The translations under genes and the position numbers were made by a program. A stretch of DNA of 64,000 bases from Myxococcales bacterium. GTDB lineage: Bacteria > Myxococcota > Myxococcia > Myxococcales > JAJYLH01. Under the pieces are notes generated by a model. That model was given only the letters and a program-made list of their open reading frames with translations. It was not told where the DNA came from and did not search any database. Position 1 is the stretch's first letter. Each line of letters opens with the position of its first letter. The stretch spans positions 1-64,000 of the forward strand of contig JAJYLH010000016.1 in the NCBI GenBank assembly GCA_021787845.1, written 5' to 3'. This document shows positions 42,732 through 51,970 of this stretch, piece after piece.

Positions 42732-43478
42732 ATGCGCGAGCGGGTGTCGGTGGTCGAGTCGGCCGGGCGGGGGCCCCGGGTGCTTCTGCTGCCTGGCCTG
42801 GGGGCGCGGGGCGAGGGCTTTCGAACGCTCGCGACGGCGCTGTCGACGCGGGCTCGGCCGGTCATCGTCGAGTACCCGGAGGGAGCGCGCGCGGGCACGG
42901 GCGCGGGCGCGCTGGCGCGCGAGGTGATGGAGGCGGTCGGCCCGGTCGAAGCCGTCGTCGCGAGCTCGTTCGGGGGAATGGTGGCCGCCCACCTCGCGGC
43001 GGCGGGCGCGGTGAAAGGGGCAGCGTTCCTGGGGTCCTTCACCGATCCCGCCCAGCTCGGGTTCCGGGGCCGGCTCCTCTTCGCGATGGGTCCGATCGCC
43101 GCCTTCGGCCGGCCGGGAGCCCTCGCCGCTGGTCTCGCCGCCGCCTCTTCCGTCCGCCGCGCCGACGTGCCACGGATCGTCCCGACCACCGCCGTCGAGC
43201 GCTGGAGTGTCTGGCACCGGGCCTTCGCCCTCGGGCGCGAACGCCCGCCTCCGAGCCTGGCGGGCTCGAGGCTCGCGTGCGTCGCCATCCATGGCGCCCG
43301 CGACGTTCTCGTGCCGGTCTCGACACTCCTCCGCCTGGCGGAAGCGCTGCCGGTCGGTTCGCCGGTGCACGTGTTGCCCGGCGCTGGGCACGTGCCCTAC
43401 TTCACCCATCCGGCCGACTGCGCCCGCTTGCTCGCGCCGTGGATAGCGCGCATCGAACGCGGCGCGCCCGCCTCTTGA
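42732..43478 (+). CDS. Alpha/beta hydrolase
   Basis: A 248-residue single-domain alpha/beta hydrolase. The fold opens with VLLLPGLGARGEGFRTLATAL, the nucleophile elbow is VASSFGGMVA (a GxSxG variant with Ser for the first Gly), and the catalytic Asp and His lie in HGARDVLVPVS and GAGHVPYF. It has no signal peptide, so it is cytosolic. Substrates may be esters, lactones or thioesters; the sequence does not say. ATG 42732 is the likely start; an earlier in-frame ATG at 42639 lacks the fold. It is divergent from the Ig-like lipoprotein. Confidence 0.82.
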   Translation: MRERVSVVESAGRGPRVLLLPGLGARGEGFRTLATALSTRARPVIVEYPEGARAGTGAGALAREVMEAVGPVEAVVASSFGGMVAAHLAAAGAVKGAAFLGSFTDPAQLGFRGRLLFAMGPIAAFGRPGALAAGLAAASSVRRADVPRIVPTTAVERWSVWHRAFALGRERPPPSLAGSRLACVAIHGARDVLVPVSTLLRLAEALPVGSPVHVLPGAGHVPYFTHPADCARLLAPWIARIERGAPAS

Positions 43479-43995
43479 CCAGAGGCCGCTCCTTCGCGTG
43501 ATGGCGATCCGCGAATCGGCTGGTGCCATTGACGGCGCAGCGACGCTCGCACGAGCCCTCTTCCGCACGGCCTCAAGGCAGGGACCGTTTCGGCCTGCTC
43601 GCGCTCGCGCCGGCTTCGCCGACGCGAAGGCGTCGCGGTGCGAATTCTTGACGGCCGACCGCTCTCGCTGTACGGATGTTCAGCCATGACGACGCCCTCC
43701 CAACTCGTCCTCGTCGACAGCCCGCCCTTCGCCCGAGGCCCCGCCCGCATCCCCCAGGGCCGCTCGCGCCGCGCCCCGCCGCCGCGGTCGCTCTGCCTTC
43801 CGTTCGCCGACCGGAAACCCGCATCCGACGATCGCGGCGCGCCGAGGGAGCCAGCCGGCGCGCACTGATGCCCGCCGCGCCGGACCAAGGACAAGGGACC
43901 TCTTTGCCGCCGCGCGCGGGTTCCCGGTAGACTCCGCCGACGAACCACGCGCCGCCCACGCCTGCCGGACCGCCGGCCCTCTGGACCATCCGCCG
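43479..43995. other. Intergenic region with a weak candidate ORF
   Basis: A 517-bp gap with no recognised gene. On the minus strand, an ATG at 43687 has GGGAGGG nicely placed before it and opens MAEHPYSESGR, but the rest of the 96-residue frame (to 43397) is Arg/Ser-rich and runs into the hydrolase gene, so I do not call it a CDS. Confidence 0.4.
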
Positions 43996-45873
43996 ATGCC
44001 ATCGACCCCCATCTACTTCGCCGCCGACGAGAAGCTTCTCGCGGCGCTCGCCGAACCCCTGCGCCGCAGCGGGCTCGAGCTCGAGACCTTCCCGTCCCTG
44101 GTCGCCCTGCGCGCCGCCTTCGACCGGGAGCTCCCAGGAGCGCTCCTGCTCGGCGCCAGGCTCTCCGACAGCACCGCGTACGCGGCCTTGAAGTCGCTTT
44201 CCGGTCCCCGCCACGTCCCGACGCTGGTCATTGTCGGGGAAAGCCAGCTCGACCACCGGGGCCAGGCGCTGCGACTGGGCTTCGCGGACGTCGCCCCCTC
44301 GCCCCTCAAGCCGCGCGTTCTGGCGTCCAGGCTCCAGGAGCTCGCCGGCACCGCTTCGGGTGAGCAGACGCGCGCGAGCGCCACCGGCACGGTGGTCGTG
44401 AAGACGGATGACGCGGCGCGCGAGGCGGAGGTGATCGAGGCTGGCGAGCAGACGCTGCTCGTCAGGCTTTCGCCGGCACTGACGGAGGACGACCTGGTCG
44501 AGCTCGTCTTCGGGCGCGGCGCGCAGGCGCCGCTATCGCTGTTCGGGCGGGTCCTGACGAGCACCGTGTCTTTCGAGGGCTCGGAGGCGACCCTGCGGCT
44601 CTTGGCCATGACGCCCGAGGAGACGGCAGCGCTCCGGGAGATCGTCCGCCCGCCGCAACCGCCGCCCGCGCCGGCGGACCTGGAGGCGGAGGCGGCGGAC
44701 GGCTGGCCGGCGGGAACGGTCGAAGCCTCCCGCTTCGAGCCGGTGATTCCCGACTTCGACGCCGAGCCCGAGCAGGGCGAGAGCGCTTCCGTTCTGGCGG
44801 AGACGAGCGGTTCCGCGGCAGCGGTCGAGCCGGGCGCCGACGTGTCTCCGGCGCCAGTGACGGCCGCGGCGGCCCCGCCGGCGAGCGCCGAGCCGGAGCG
44901 GCTTTGCTGGCCGGCGGCGCCAGAGCCCCTCGACGCCTGTGTGGAAGCGGTCGCGCGCTTCTTGTCCGCGGGTGACGCCCCCGGGGAGGGCTCGAGCCTT
45001 CCGACGCCCCTCGAGAGCGCCGCCGAACAGATTGCCCGCCAGCTCGGTGACTTCGAGCGGCGGGCGTTCCAGATGCTCCGGGGCGAGCCCGAGGACTCTG
45101 CGGGAGCGCTGCCGGAGTCCGCACCGAAGGGGCCCCCGCCAGAAGCGCCAGTCGCCGCGGAGGCCCCGCCGCCCGCGGAGGGCGGCTCGGTGCTGGCGCC
45201 GGCGGAGCGGGCCGAGCCGAGCGATGCGAAGGATCTGACGTCGTTCGCTGCGTCGCTGGAGAATCTGGCGCTCGAGCCGCCGGCGGGAACGCCGGCGGTC
45301 CCGGCAACCGAAGAGGCGCCCGCGGCGCCGCCGACCGAGCCACCCATACCAGCGGCAGCGGACAAGGGCCTCGACGCCGGTGTTGCTCGGCAGCTTCGCG
45401 AAGGTGCCGGACACCGGGCCCGGGTGCTGGTCGCGGTCACCTCCGGTCGCGCCCTGGCCGACGCGGCGGACCCGAGCGCCCCGCGTGCGCGGGTCGAGCA
45501 CGACCGCGTCACCGCGCTCGCCGCCGACGCCGAGACCTGGACCGCCGCCCTGAATCCGGTGGCTGATTCCGCCGTGGCCGCCGGAGACCTGCCCCTGCTC
45601 GTCGATCTGAACGGCGCCAAGGACGCGCTCTCCAGGTTGGCGGGGGAGCTGCGCGAGCTCGAGGAGCGGCTCGGCCAGGAACGCGACGGGGCGTCTGCCA
45701 CGACCGAGGGGCTCGCCGAGCCCGAGGGAACAGCGGCTGCGCCGGCGACCGGCGCGACGCCGAACGCTCCCGCTTCGAAGCCGGCGCCGAAGAGCTCCGC
45801 GGGGCTCGTCTGGGCGGTGGCGTTCCTCTTGGCGCTCGCCGTCGCCGTCGTCGTCTGGCGCTTCGTGCGTTGA
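43996..45873 (+). CDS. Receiver-like/PilZ-like protein with C-terminal membrane anchor
   Basis: A 625-residue protein. Residues 1-115 resemble a response-regulator receiver fold (IYFAADEKLLAALAEPLRR, HVPTLVIVGE, LGFADVAPSPLKPRVLASRL) but the acidic pocket and phospho-Asp are not clear, so it may be a pseudo-receiver. Residues about 125-215 look PilZ-like (LLVRLSPALTEDDLVELVF, GRVLTSTVSFEGS, MTPEETAALREIV). A long Ala/Pro/Glu-rich disordered region of about 360 residues follows, ending in a single membrane helix (LVWAVAFLLALAVAVVVWRF). It lies just before the PilZ-Hsp70 gene on the same strand. Function unknown. Confidence 0.65.
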   Translation: MPSTPIYFAADEKLLAALAEPLRRSGLELETFPSLVALRAAFDRELPGALLLGARLSDSTAYAALKSLSGPRHVPTLVIVGESQLDHRGQALRLGFADVAPSPLKPRVLASRLQELAGTASGEQTRASATGTVVVKTDDAAREAEVIEAGEQTLLVRLSPALTEDDLVELVFGRGAQAPLSLFGRVLTSTVSFEGSEATLRLLAMTPEETAALREIVRPPQPPPAPADLEAEAADGWPAGTVEASRFEPVIPDFDAEPEQGESASVLAETSGSAAAVEPGADVSPAPVTAAAAPPASAEPERLCWPAAPEPLDACVEAVARFLSAGDAPGEGSSLPTPLESAAEQIARQLGDFERRAFQMLRGEPEDSAGALPESAPKGPPPEAPVAAEAPPPAEGGSVLAPAERAEPSDAKDLTSFAASLENLALEPPAGTPAVPATEEAPAAPPTEPPIPAAADKGLDAGVARQLREGAGHRARVLVAVTSGRALADAADPSAPRARVEHDRVTALAADAETWTAALNPVADSAVAAGDLPLLVDLNGAKDALSRLAGELRELEERLGQERDGASATTEGLAEPEGTAAAPATGATPNAPASKPAPKSSAGLVWAVAFLLALAVAVVVWRFVR

Positions 45874-46270
45874 TCGCGGCGGCGTGGGTCATCGGTGGTC
45901 GCGACGCCGCCCACTCGGAATCGCGCGACCGATCGCCTGCCGCCGCGCCGGACGCCTCCCGGTAGCGCTGCCGCATTGCCCGCGGACGCCACTCGGCTAG
46001 CGTCCTCCTGCGGCTTGCGGTCGCCCCGGTGAAAGCGGCAAACTCTCCGCCGGGCGCCGCCACGGTTGAACGAGCAGCGGCGGCGCTGCCGTCCACCGTT
46101 CCTGATCGAGCGGGATAGCGCTCGCTTCGTCAGGCCGGCAGGCCGGTTTCGAAGAAAGCGGAGGCGCTCTTCGCGAGACCCCGAGACGCTGGCTCGGCGC
46201 CCTCCGGGCCGACATCGTCTCGTCCTGGGCTTCTCGCACCGGTCGCCCGCCACCGCTGGGAGCACAACGT
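45874..46270. other. Intergenic region before the PilZ-Hsp70 gene
   Basis: A 397-bp gap with no gene recognised in either strand. It ends in GGGAG seven bases before the TTG start at 46271. No terminator or strong promoter was seen. Confidence 0.4.
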
Positions 46271-48445
46271 TTGGCGTGGGACTCTTCCCAGCGGCACGGC
46301 CCGCGGCCCGACGCGCTCAAGATGCGTCTCGCGTTCGCGACCGAGCGCGAGTTCGTCGAGCGCTTCGGCCAGAACGTGACCGCGACCGGCCTGTTCGTCC
46401 GGTCGCGCGATCCGCGTCCGCTCGGGACGCGGCTGTCCTTCGAGATCACCCTGCGAGGCGGCGAGGCGGCGCTCAGCGGTAGCGGTGTCGTTCGGTACGT
46501 GCGGGCGGCGGGAACGGGCGCCGACCCTGCCGGGATGGGGCTCGAGGTCGGCGAGCTCGGCGTCGAAAGCCAGCGACTCGTCGCGGCGATTGTGGCCGAG
46601 CGCGCCGCCGGGCGCCTTGCCGCACCGGTGCCGGGGGCCTCCGCGGAAGACTGGCCCCCGCTCGTGGTGACCGCGCCGCCGGCGGAGGAGCCGAACGCTG
46701 GCCGGTCCGCCGCCGCCTCGCCGGTCCTGAAAGCCCGCTCCCTCGAACCGCTGGCTCCCGAAGCGGGGGAGGCGACCCCGCTGATGATGGCTTCCCTCGG
46801 CCTGAGGCCGGCGCCGTCACCGGTCCAGCCGGAGCCGGTGGAGAAGACGGAACGGCTCTTCGGCCCTTTGGCCGCCACGCTGAAGCGGGCCTCGCCGGCG
46901 TCGGGCGATGATCGCCGCTTGGCGCGGGCTCCGTCCCGAGCGCCGCCCGTGATGACACCGGCGAGCGCCACGCCCACGCCGGCGCCGTCGATGGCGGCGC
47001 CCGTGATCGGCCTCGAGCTCGACTGGGGCTCGGTGCGGGCGGCCGTGCGCGAGGACCGCCGGGCGTGCCTGGTGCCCCTGGAGGAAGGCGGGGCGATGCC
47101 GGCGTGCGTCGCGGAGGACGGGGGCGGGCTCGTCTACGGCCGCGCGGCGGAGGAAGCGCTCGCGGCCGGGGCTCCCGGAGCGCGCGGGCTGTTCAGCCTC
47201 CTCGGGGCGTGGCCGAAGACCCGGGCGATCGATCCGTTCGAGCGCCGGGAGCTGACGCACGCGGTCGCCGCGGCGGGGGGAATGGCAGGGCTCCTGCTCG
47301 CCGGTCGCGTGCGTAGCGGTAGCGCTCTCGTGGAGAGTCTCCTCAGGGAAGTTCGTGCGCGCGCCTCCGAGGCTCTGGGCGTCGAAGTGACCCGGGCGGC
47401 GTTGGCGTTGCCGTCGGCGGTCTCGGCGGTGGCGCGCAAGGAGCTCCGGGAAGCGGCGCGACGCGCCGGGCTGGTGGTCGAACGAACGGTGCCGTCGCCG
47501 CTGGCGCTCGCGGCAGGGCGGCGGGAGAAGCGCCTGCTCGTGCTCGACTTGGAAGAGGGGGGCATCGAGGCGGCGGTGGTCGAGTCCGGGTCGCTGGTGG
47601 CAACCGCGTCGGCCCCGGAGGTGGGCGGCGTGGACGTCGACCTGGGGCTGGTCGCAGCCCTGCTGTCGGACTTCGAGGAGCGGGCCGAGGTGGCGGTGCC
47701 GGAAGACGCGGCGCTGTTCCACCGGGTTCGCCAGGCCGCGGCGGTCGCCCGGACGCAGCTTTCGAAAGCGTTGGAAACCGAGGTGGTGGTCCCGGACCTG
47801 ATGACGACGGGGCTGGCGAAGGCGGAGCTGCGGGAACGGCTGACGCGGGCGCGGTTGCACGCGATCGCGGCGCCGGTGATCGAGCGGGCCGCGCGGCTCG
47901 TGCAGGAAGTGCTCGGCGGCCTGGGCTGGGGGTCCGGGGAGGTGGATGCGCTCCTGCTCGGCGGGGCGGCGGGAAGGTGGCCCGTGGTCGCGCACCTCTT
48001 GGGGCAGCGGCTGGCGATGGACGTGACGGCGGTGCCGGAGAGCGCGGCTTTGGGGGCGGCGCTCCTGGGGGACGGTCCTCGGCCCGGCGGAGCGGCGGCG
48101 CTGGGCGCGACGGTGTGGGCACGGCTGGAAGGAGCGAGCCCGCGGCGGTTGGTCGAGCGGGGTACGCCTCTGCCCGCCGAGCGGACCTACGCGGCGCTCC
48201 AGGTGCGCCCGGCCGACCGGGAGATCTCACTCCAGCTCCTCCAGGGCGACCGCGGTCGGCCGGAGGACAACGACTTCCTGGGCGTGGCGAGAGCAGGACC
48301 GCTACCGGCGGGCAGGGGAACAGTTCAGGTGACTTTCACCATCGTCCTCGACGCCGCCGGCGAGCTGGCGGTGGGCGCGCGCGAGACATCGACCGGACGC
48401 CTGGTCCCGGTGCGATTCGAAGCCCAGCCGCCGCCGTCAGCGTAG
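46271..48445 (+). CDS. PilZ-like domain fused to a degenerate-ATPase Hsp70
   Basis: A 724-residue fusion. Residues about 18-115 are PilZ-like (TIGR02266-type: MRLAFATEREFVERFGQNVT, then TGLFVRS and SGSGVVRYVRA). An Ala/Pro-rich linker runs to about 240. Residues about 244-595 keep the Hsp70 nucleotide-domain order, but phosphate-1 is GLELDWGSVRAAV and phosphate-2 is VLDLEEGGIEAAVV, both lacking the Gly/Thr residues needed for ATP. The adenosine motif ALLLGGAAGRWPVV remains. Residues about 615-715 are a well-kept DnaK substrate-binding beta domain (ISLQLLQGDRGRPEDNDFLG, VQVTFTIVLDAAGELAV); the helical lid is missing. TTG 46271 follows GGGAG. Confidence 0.75.
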   Translation: MAWDSSQRHGPRPDALKMRLAFATEREFVERFGQNVTATGLFVRSRDPRPLGTRLSFEITLRGGEAALSGSGVVRYVRAAGTGADPAGMGLEVGELGVESQRLVAAIVAERAAGRLAAPVPGASAEDWPPLVVTAPPAEEPNAGRSAAASPVLKARSLEPLAPEAGEATPLMMASLGLRPAPSPVQPEPVEKTERLFGPLAATLKRASPASGDDRRLARAPSRAPPVMTPASATPTPAPSMAAPVIGLELDWGSVRAAVREDRRACLVPLEEGGAMPACVAEDGGGLVYGRAAEEALAAGAPGARGLFSLLGAWPKTRAIDPFERRELTHAVAAAGGMAGLLLAGRVRSGSALVESLLREVRARASEALGVEVTRAALALPSAVSAVARKELREAARRAGLVVERTVPSPLALAAGRREKRLLVLDLEEGGIEAAVVESGSLVATASAPEVGGVDVDLGLVAALLSDFEERAEVAVPEDAALFHRVRQAAAVARTQLSKALETEVVVPDLMTTGLAKAELRERLTRARLHAIAAPVIERAARLVQEVLGGLGWGSGEVDALLLGGAAGRWPVVAHLLGQRLAMDVTAVPESAALGAALLGDGPRPGGAAALGATVWARLEGASPRRLVERGTPLPAERTYAALQVRPADREISLQLLQGDRGRPEDNDFLGVARAGPLPAGRGTVQVTFTIVLDAAGELAVGARETSTGRLVPVRFEAQPPPSA

Positions 48446-48535
48446 GTGCCCTCGAAACCGGTGCGGCTTGTCGCCTGCGCTTTCAACGATCGAGAGCGCT
48501 GCCGGGTGCCATCGGACAATCGCGAGTCCGCTCGC

Positions 48536-49201
48536 TCATCGCTTGCGGCAGAGCGTCAGCCCGTCGGCGATGGGCACCAGGCTCAGGTCGACCCGTTCGT
48601 CCTTCAGGAGCATCCGGTTGAGGGCGCGCAGGACGAGGGTGTCGGCGTCGTCGTCGGGCCGGTCCGGCTCGGCGACGCTCCCGCCCCACAGCGTGTTGTC
48701 GAAGGCGATGAGCCCGCCCGCTCGAACCAGCTCCAGGCACCGTTCGTAGTAAGCGGGATAGCTCGCCTTGTCCGCGTCGATGAACGCGAAATCGAACGTG
48801 CCAGCCTGCCCCGCTCGCAGCAACTCGCCGACCGTCTCCAGCGCCGGAGCGAGACGCAGCTCGACGCGGCCCGTGACCCCTGCCGCTTCCCAGTAGCGCT
48901 TCGCGACGGCGGTGAACTCCTCGCTGATGTCGCAGGCGACCAGCTTGCCACCGGGCGGGAGCGCGAGCGCCGTGCACAGCGAGCTGTACCCGGTGAAGAC
49001 GCCGATCTCGATCGCCCGCCGGGCGCCGAGGAGCTTGACCAGGAAGGCGAGGAGCTGTCCCTCCTCGGGCGCGACCTGCATCGCGTGAAGCGGATGGCGC
49101 GCGGTCTCGTCGCGCAGCCGCCGCAACAGGGGCGGCTCGCGCAGGCTGACCGACACGAGGTACTCGCGCAGCGCCGGCGTCACGGTCAGATGGGTGCTCA
49201 T
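48536..49201 (-). CDS. Class I SAM-dependent O-methyltransferase
   Basis: A 221-residue member of the catechol/caffeoyl-CoA O-methyltransferase-like family. SAM motif I is AIEIGVFTGYSSLCTALAL; the acidic strand LVACDISEEF and metal-associated FAFIDADKASYP and FDNTLWGGSV follow, and the C-terminus is LVPIADGLTLC. These enzymes methylate catechol hydroxyls using a divalent metal. ATG 49201 follows GGAGG. It is convergent with the PilZ-Hsp70 gene (91 bp) and is monocistronic. Substrate unknown, with a secondary metabolite or flavonoid-like phenol possible. Confidence 0.9.
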   Translation of the reverse strand: MSTHLTVTPALREYLVSVSLREPPLLRRLRDETARHPLHAMQVAPEEGQLLAFLVKLLGARRAIEIGVFTGYSSLCTALALPPGGKLVACDISEEFTAVAKRYWEAAGVTGRVELRLAPALETVGELLRAGQAGTFDFAFIDADKASYPAYYERCLELVRAGGLIAFDNTLWGGSVAEPDRPDDDADTLVLRALNRMLLKDERVDLSLVPIADGLTLCRKR

Positions 49202-49364
49202 TCCGCCGCCTCCACCGGCCATCAGGAGCGCTTTCAGGTAACGACGGATCGCGCCGAAGGCAAGCGGGCGAGGCCCCGCGGACCCGCTGGTCTAGCAGGC
49301 GCGGCTGCCGCTGGCCGGCGGCCGTGGATTCGAGGGGTAGGCGGGTTCGGTGCCGGAGCCCCGC

Positions 49365-50363
49365 CTACCAGAGGTATCCGAGACCGAGATTCCAGAAGAG
49401 GCCCGACAGGTTGAAGGAGCCCACGTCCACCGGGACGTTCTCGACCGGCGCGGGCTTGGGGCTTCCCTGCACCGCTCGCGTCAGCGCGTCGAAGGAGGGC
49501 GAGAGCCGTTCTGCCCAGCCAATCTCGCCAAAGACCGCGAAGCCGCGGTCGGTTCCCGAGTCGCCGAAGGTGTACTGCGCGCCCGCGGCGAGGCCGAGCC
49601 CTGCGCTGAACGCCCAGTCCGCGAGCTCGGCGCCGCCGTCGTTGTCGTCGAGCGCGAGATGGTTGGCGTCGAAGAGGAGCGCGCCGCGCCCGTAGACCTG
49701 CGCCCCGCCGAATTGCACGAGGCGCCAGCGGGCCCCGAGGGCGAGCGAATGGCGCGTGAGGTAGGCGGTACCGGTGCCGAAGAGAGACGCGTTGGAAGCG
49801 GCGCCCTCGTAGGCGACCTGGAAGGCGAGGGGCGCCGGGACCCGGGATGGGTGCCAGTCGACTCCCGCGCTCCACCCGCCGAGGGTGCCGTTCTCGGTCA
49901 CGATGTCCGCCGCGGGGTCGACCGGGTTGACGACGCCGCCGGCGAGGCGGATGCCGAAAGTGGACCACACCGGAGGCGGCGCCGGACGCGGGCGCAGGGG
50001 TGGAAGCGGCGCGGGCACGGGCACCGGTCGGGCCACGGTCGACGACACCGGAGCTCGCTCGGTGGATCGGTTGGCGGCAGCGCTTCGGGCATGAGTGGAG
50101 AGCGTCCGGGCGGCGCCGGTCTCGGTCACCGGTCGTTTCGCAGGGGCCGCCGCGGCCGTGGCCGGCGCTTGCGCGCCGACAGCTTTCTTCTTCGGCGCCG
50201 CGTGCCGAGCGGGAGCCTTCGCGGGCGGCGCGGTTGGAGCAGCAGCCGTGCTGGGTGGCGTGGACGTCTCGGCGGGAGCGGTGGTGTCAGGCGTCGCGGC
50301 GCGGGCGAGAGCGGGAATCGTCGCGACGAGGACGGCCAGGGCGAAGAATCGGAAGCGAATCAT
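49365..50363 (-). CDS. Outer-membrane beta-barrel protein with Pro/Ala-rich N-terminal region
   Basis: A 332-residue exported protein. Signal residues 1-22 (ATIPALARA). Residues about 23-130 are Ala/Pro/Lys-rich and probably disordered or peptidoglycan-spanning. The C-terminal 200 residues are beta-barrel-like: alternating strands such as WSTFGIRLAGGVV, GGWSAGVDWHPS and LFWNLGLGYLW, with the terminal aromatic residue favoured by barrel-assembly machinery. It is the last of three coupled genes, its ATG overlapping the preceding stop. It may serve as the outer-membrane pore or anchor of that operon. Confidence 0.75.
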   Translation of the reverse strand: MIRFRFFALAVLVATIPALARAATPDTTAPAETSTPPSTAAAPTAPPAKAPARHAAPKKKAVGAQAPATAAAAPAKRPVTETGAARTLSTHARSAAANRSTERAPVSSTVARPVPVPAPLPPLRPRPAPPPVWSTFGIRLAGGVVNPVDPAADIVTENGTLGGWSAGVDWHPSRVPAPLAFQVAYEGAASNASLFGTGTAYLTRHSLALGARWRLVQFGGAQVYGRGALLFDANHLALDDNDGGAELADWAFSAGLGLAAGAQYTFGDSGTDRGFAVFGEIGWAERLSPSFDALTRAVQGSPKPAPVENVPVDVGSFNLSGLFWNLGLGYLW

Positions 50364-51970
50364 GGCGAGGTGGCCTCCTTGGTGTCGGTCAAGTGGCTCG
50401 CGAGAAAGCCGGTGACGCGTCGGGCGTGCGCGCGGTCCAAGTGCGCGAGGGGAACGAAGGTGATGTCGCCGAAGGGGCTCGAATGTTGGGCCCAGACGTA
50501 GGCGCCGGCGAAGCCGACGGCGGTGCTGGTGTCGTCGAGCGTGGCGCCGCCCAAGGAGAGGCTGTCCGCGTTCACCGCGACGAGCGAGCCGGTGTCGCCG
50601 TCGAAGTTCTGGTCGTCATTGGGATCGGGAGCGGCGCCGCTATCCTTGCGCGGCACGTCCACGGCGACGAGAAGCATTCCGTTCGCGGCATCCATCGCGA
50701 GGGCGCTCGCGCCGCCACCGAGGACGATGGGCGCCAGGCGTAAGCGCAGCCGGGAACCGTCGTCCTCGAGGCGGACTGCGGTCAGCGCCGCGGTGCTTCC
50801 GCTGGAGGTGTTGACGACGTCGTGGGGAAAGAAGGCGATGCCGGGCCCGACGAGGGGACTCTTCGCGACTTGCCCGCTCAGCACGTCCTGATCGAGGCGG
50901 TCGAGGAGCGGTTCCCAGCCGGCGAGGTAGCGCGTCGGAGCGCCGGGGGCGAGCGCCGGGTCGGCGTAGGCGAGAAGCTGTCCGTTCCCCAAGTCGCCGA
51001 GGGTCGTGGCCGGTTGGGAGAGCTGGGTCGAGTGGGTCTTCGACGTGTCACCGGTCGCGTCGAGCAGGGCGAGCGTGACGGTGTTGGTCGTGTAGAGCGC
51101 CGCGACGTAGCGCGTGAAACCGGCGCCCTGCGGTACCAGGATGTCCTGCAGCCCGGCGCCGCCGGGGAAATAGAGGAAGTTGATGGCGCTCGTCAGGCCG
51201 GAAGCGCTCTTGTCCACTTCGAGGGAGAGCACGTCGTCGTCGCCGCGCGCGCGCACGTAGAGGTAGGCGCCGTCGGGGGCGAAGGCCGCCTGCACAGGCT
51301 GGAGCACGGTGCCGTCGGGGAGCTTGAGCGGCACCACCACCCGCTGGTCGGTATTGTCCGGCTCCACGAGAGCGATGGCGCCGTCCAGGACCACTGCGGC
51401 CACCTGTCCGTCGGGGGAGAAGACAATCTGCTCGGGCGCCAGCGCCTCGGTGCGCAGGGCGAAGGTGGAGACCTTGCCGGCGGCGAGGTCGACCACCGAG
51501 AGCTGATCGTTGTTGCGGGCGGCCGGCCCGCCGGGCGCCGGTGGTTTCGACGGGTCGTAATCCAGGACGACGAGGTTGCCGTCGGGGCTGACGGCGGCGC
51601 GATCGTACGCGCCGGGAAGCGCCAGGGAACGCAGGTCGCCGCTGGGGACGGAAACGATGTCGAGCTCGGGGGCGGCGCCGGTGCCGCCGGCCACGACGAC
51701 GTTGGTGCCGGCGACCGCGAACGCCCGCGGCCAGTGTGTGACGTTGACCGAGACCGGTGCCTTCGAGCCGGAGGGGTCCAGGAGGGTGACGATGGCGGTG
51801 GTGCGGTTCAAGAACGCCAGCTCGCCGTTGACTGCGAGCGGCCCGGCGATGTCGAGCGACTGCGACCAGAGCGGGGCGCGGGTGCGGCAGGAGGCGAGCG
51901 CGACGAGCGCGGCGAGCGCGAGGAGCGGCCCTGCCGTTCGGCGCTGGGGCGAGAGGTGACGGGCGTTCAT
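50360..51970 (-). CDS. Propeller-like lipoprotein (second of coupled operon)
   Basis: A 536-residue lipoprotein. Signal with lipobox ALASC near residue 28. The body has about six to eight blade-like repeats ending in strand-turn patterns such as SPDGNLVVLDYDPS, FSPDGQVAAVVLDG and FAPDGAYLYVRARG, a WD40- or YVTN-like beta-propeller, probably for protein or ligand binding outside the inner membrane. Start ATG 51970 overlaps the stop of the preceding lipoprotein and its own stop overlaps the next gene, both by four bases (ATGA). Confidence 0.75.
   Translation of the reverse strand: MNARHLSPQRRTAGPLLALAALVALASCRTRAPLWSQSLDIAGPLAVNGELAFLNRTTAIVTLLDPSGSKAPVSVNVTHWPRAFAVAGTNVVVAGGTGAAPELDIVSVPSGDLRSLALPGAYDRAAVSPDGNLVVLDYDPSKPPAPGGPAARNNDQLSVVDLAAGKVSTFALRTEALAPEQIVFSPDGQVAAVVLDGAIALVEPDNTDQRVVVPLKLPDGTVLQPVQAAFAPDGAYLYVRARGDDDVLSLEVDKSASGLTSAINFLYFPGGAGLQDILVPQGAGFTRYVAALYTTNTVTLALLDATGDTSKTHSTQLSQPATTLGDLGNGQLLAYADPALAPGAPTRYLAGWEPLLDRLDQDVLSGQVAKSPLVGPGIAFFPHDVVNTSSGSTAALTAVRLEDDGSRLRLRLAPIVLGGGASALAMDAANGMLLVAVDVPRKDSGAAPDPNDDQNFDGDTGSLVAVNADSLSLGGATLDDTSTAVGFAGAYVWAQHSSPFGDITFVPLAHLDRAHARRVTGFLASHLTDTKEATSP

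Noticed and set aside
43397-43687. Minus-strand frame MAEHPYSESGR with a good ribosome binding site
   Set aside because: The remaining sequence is low-complexity Arg/Ser-rich and runs antisense into the hydrolase gene; kept only as a note.
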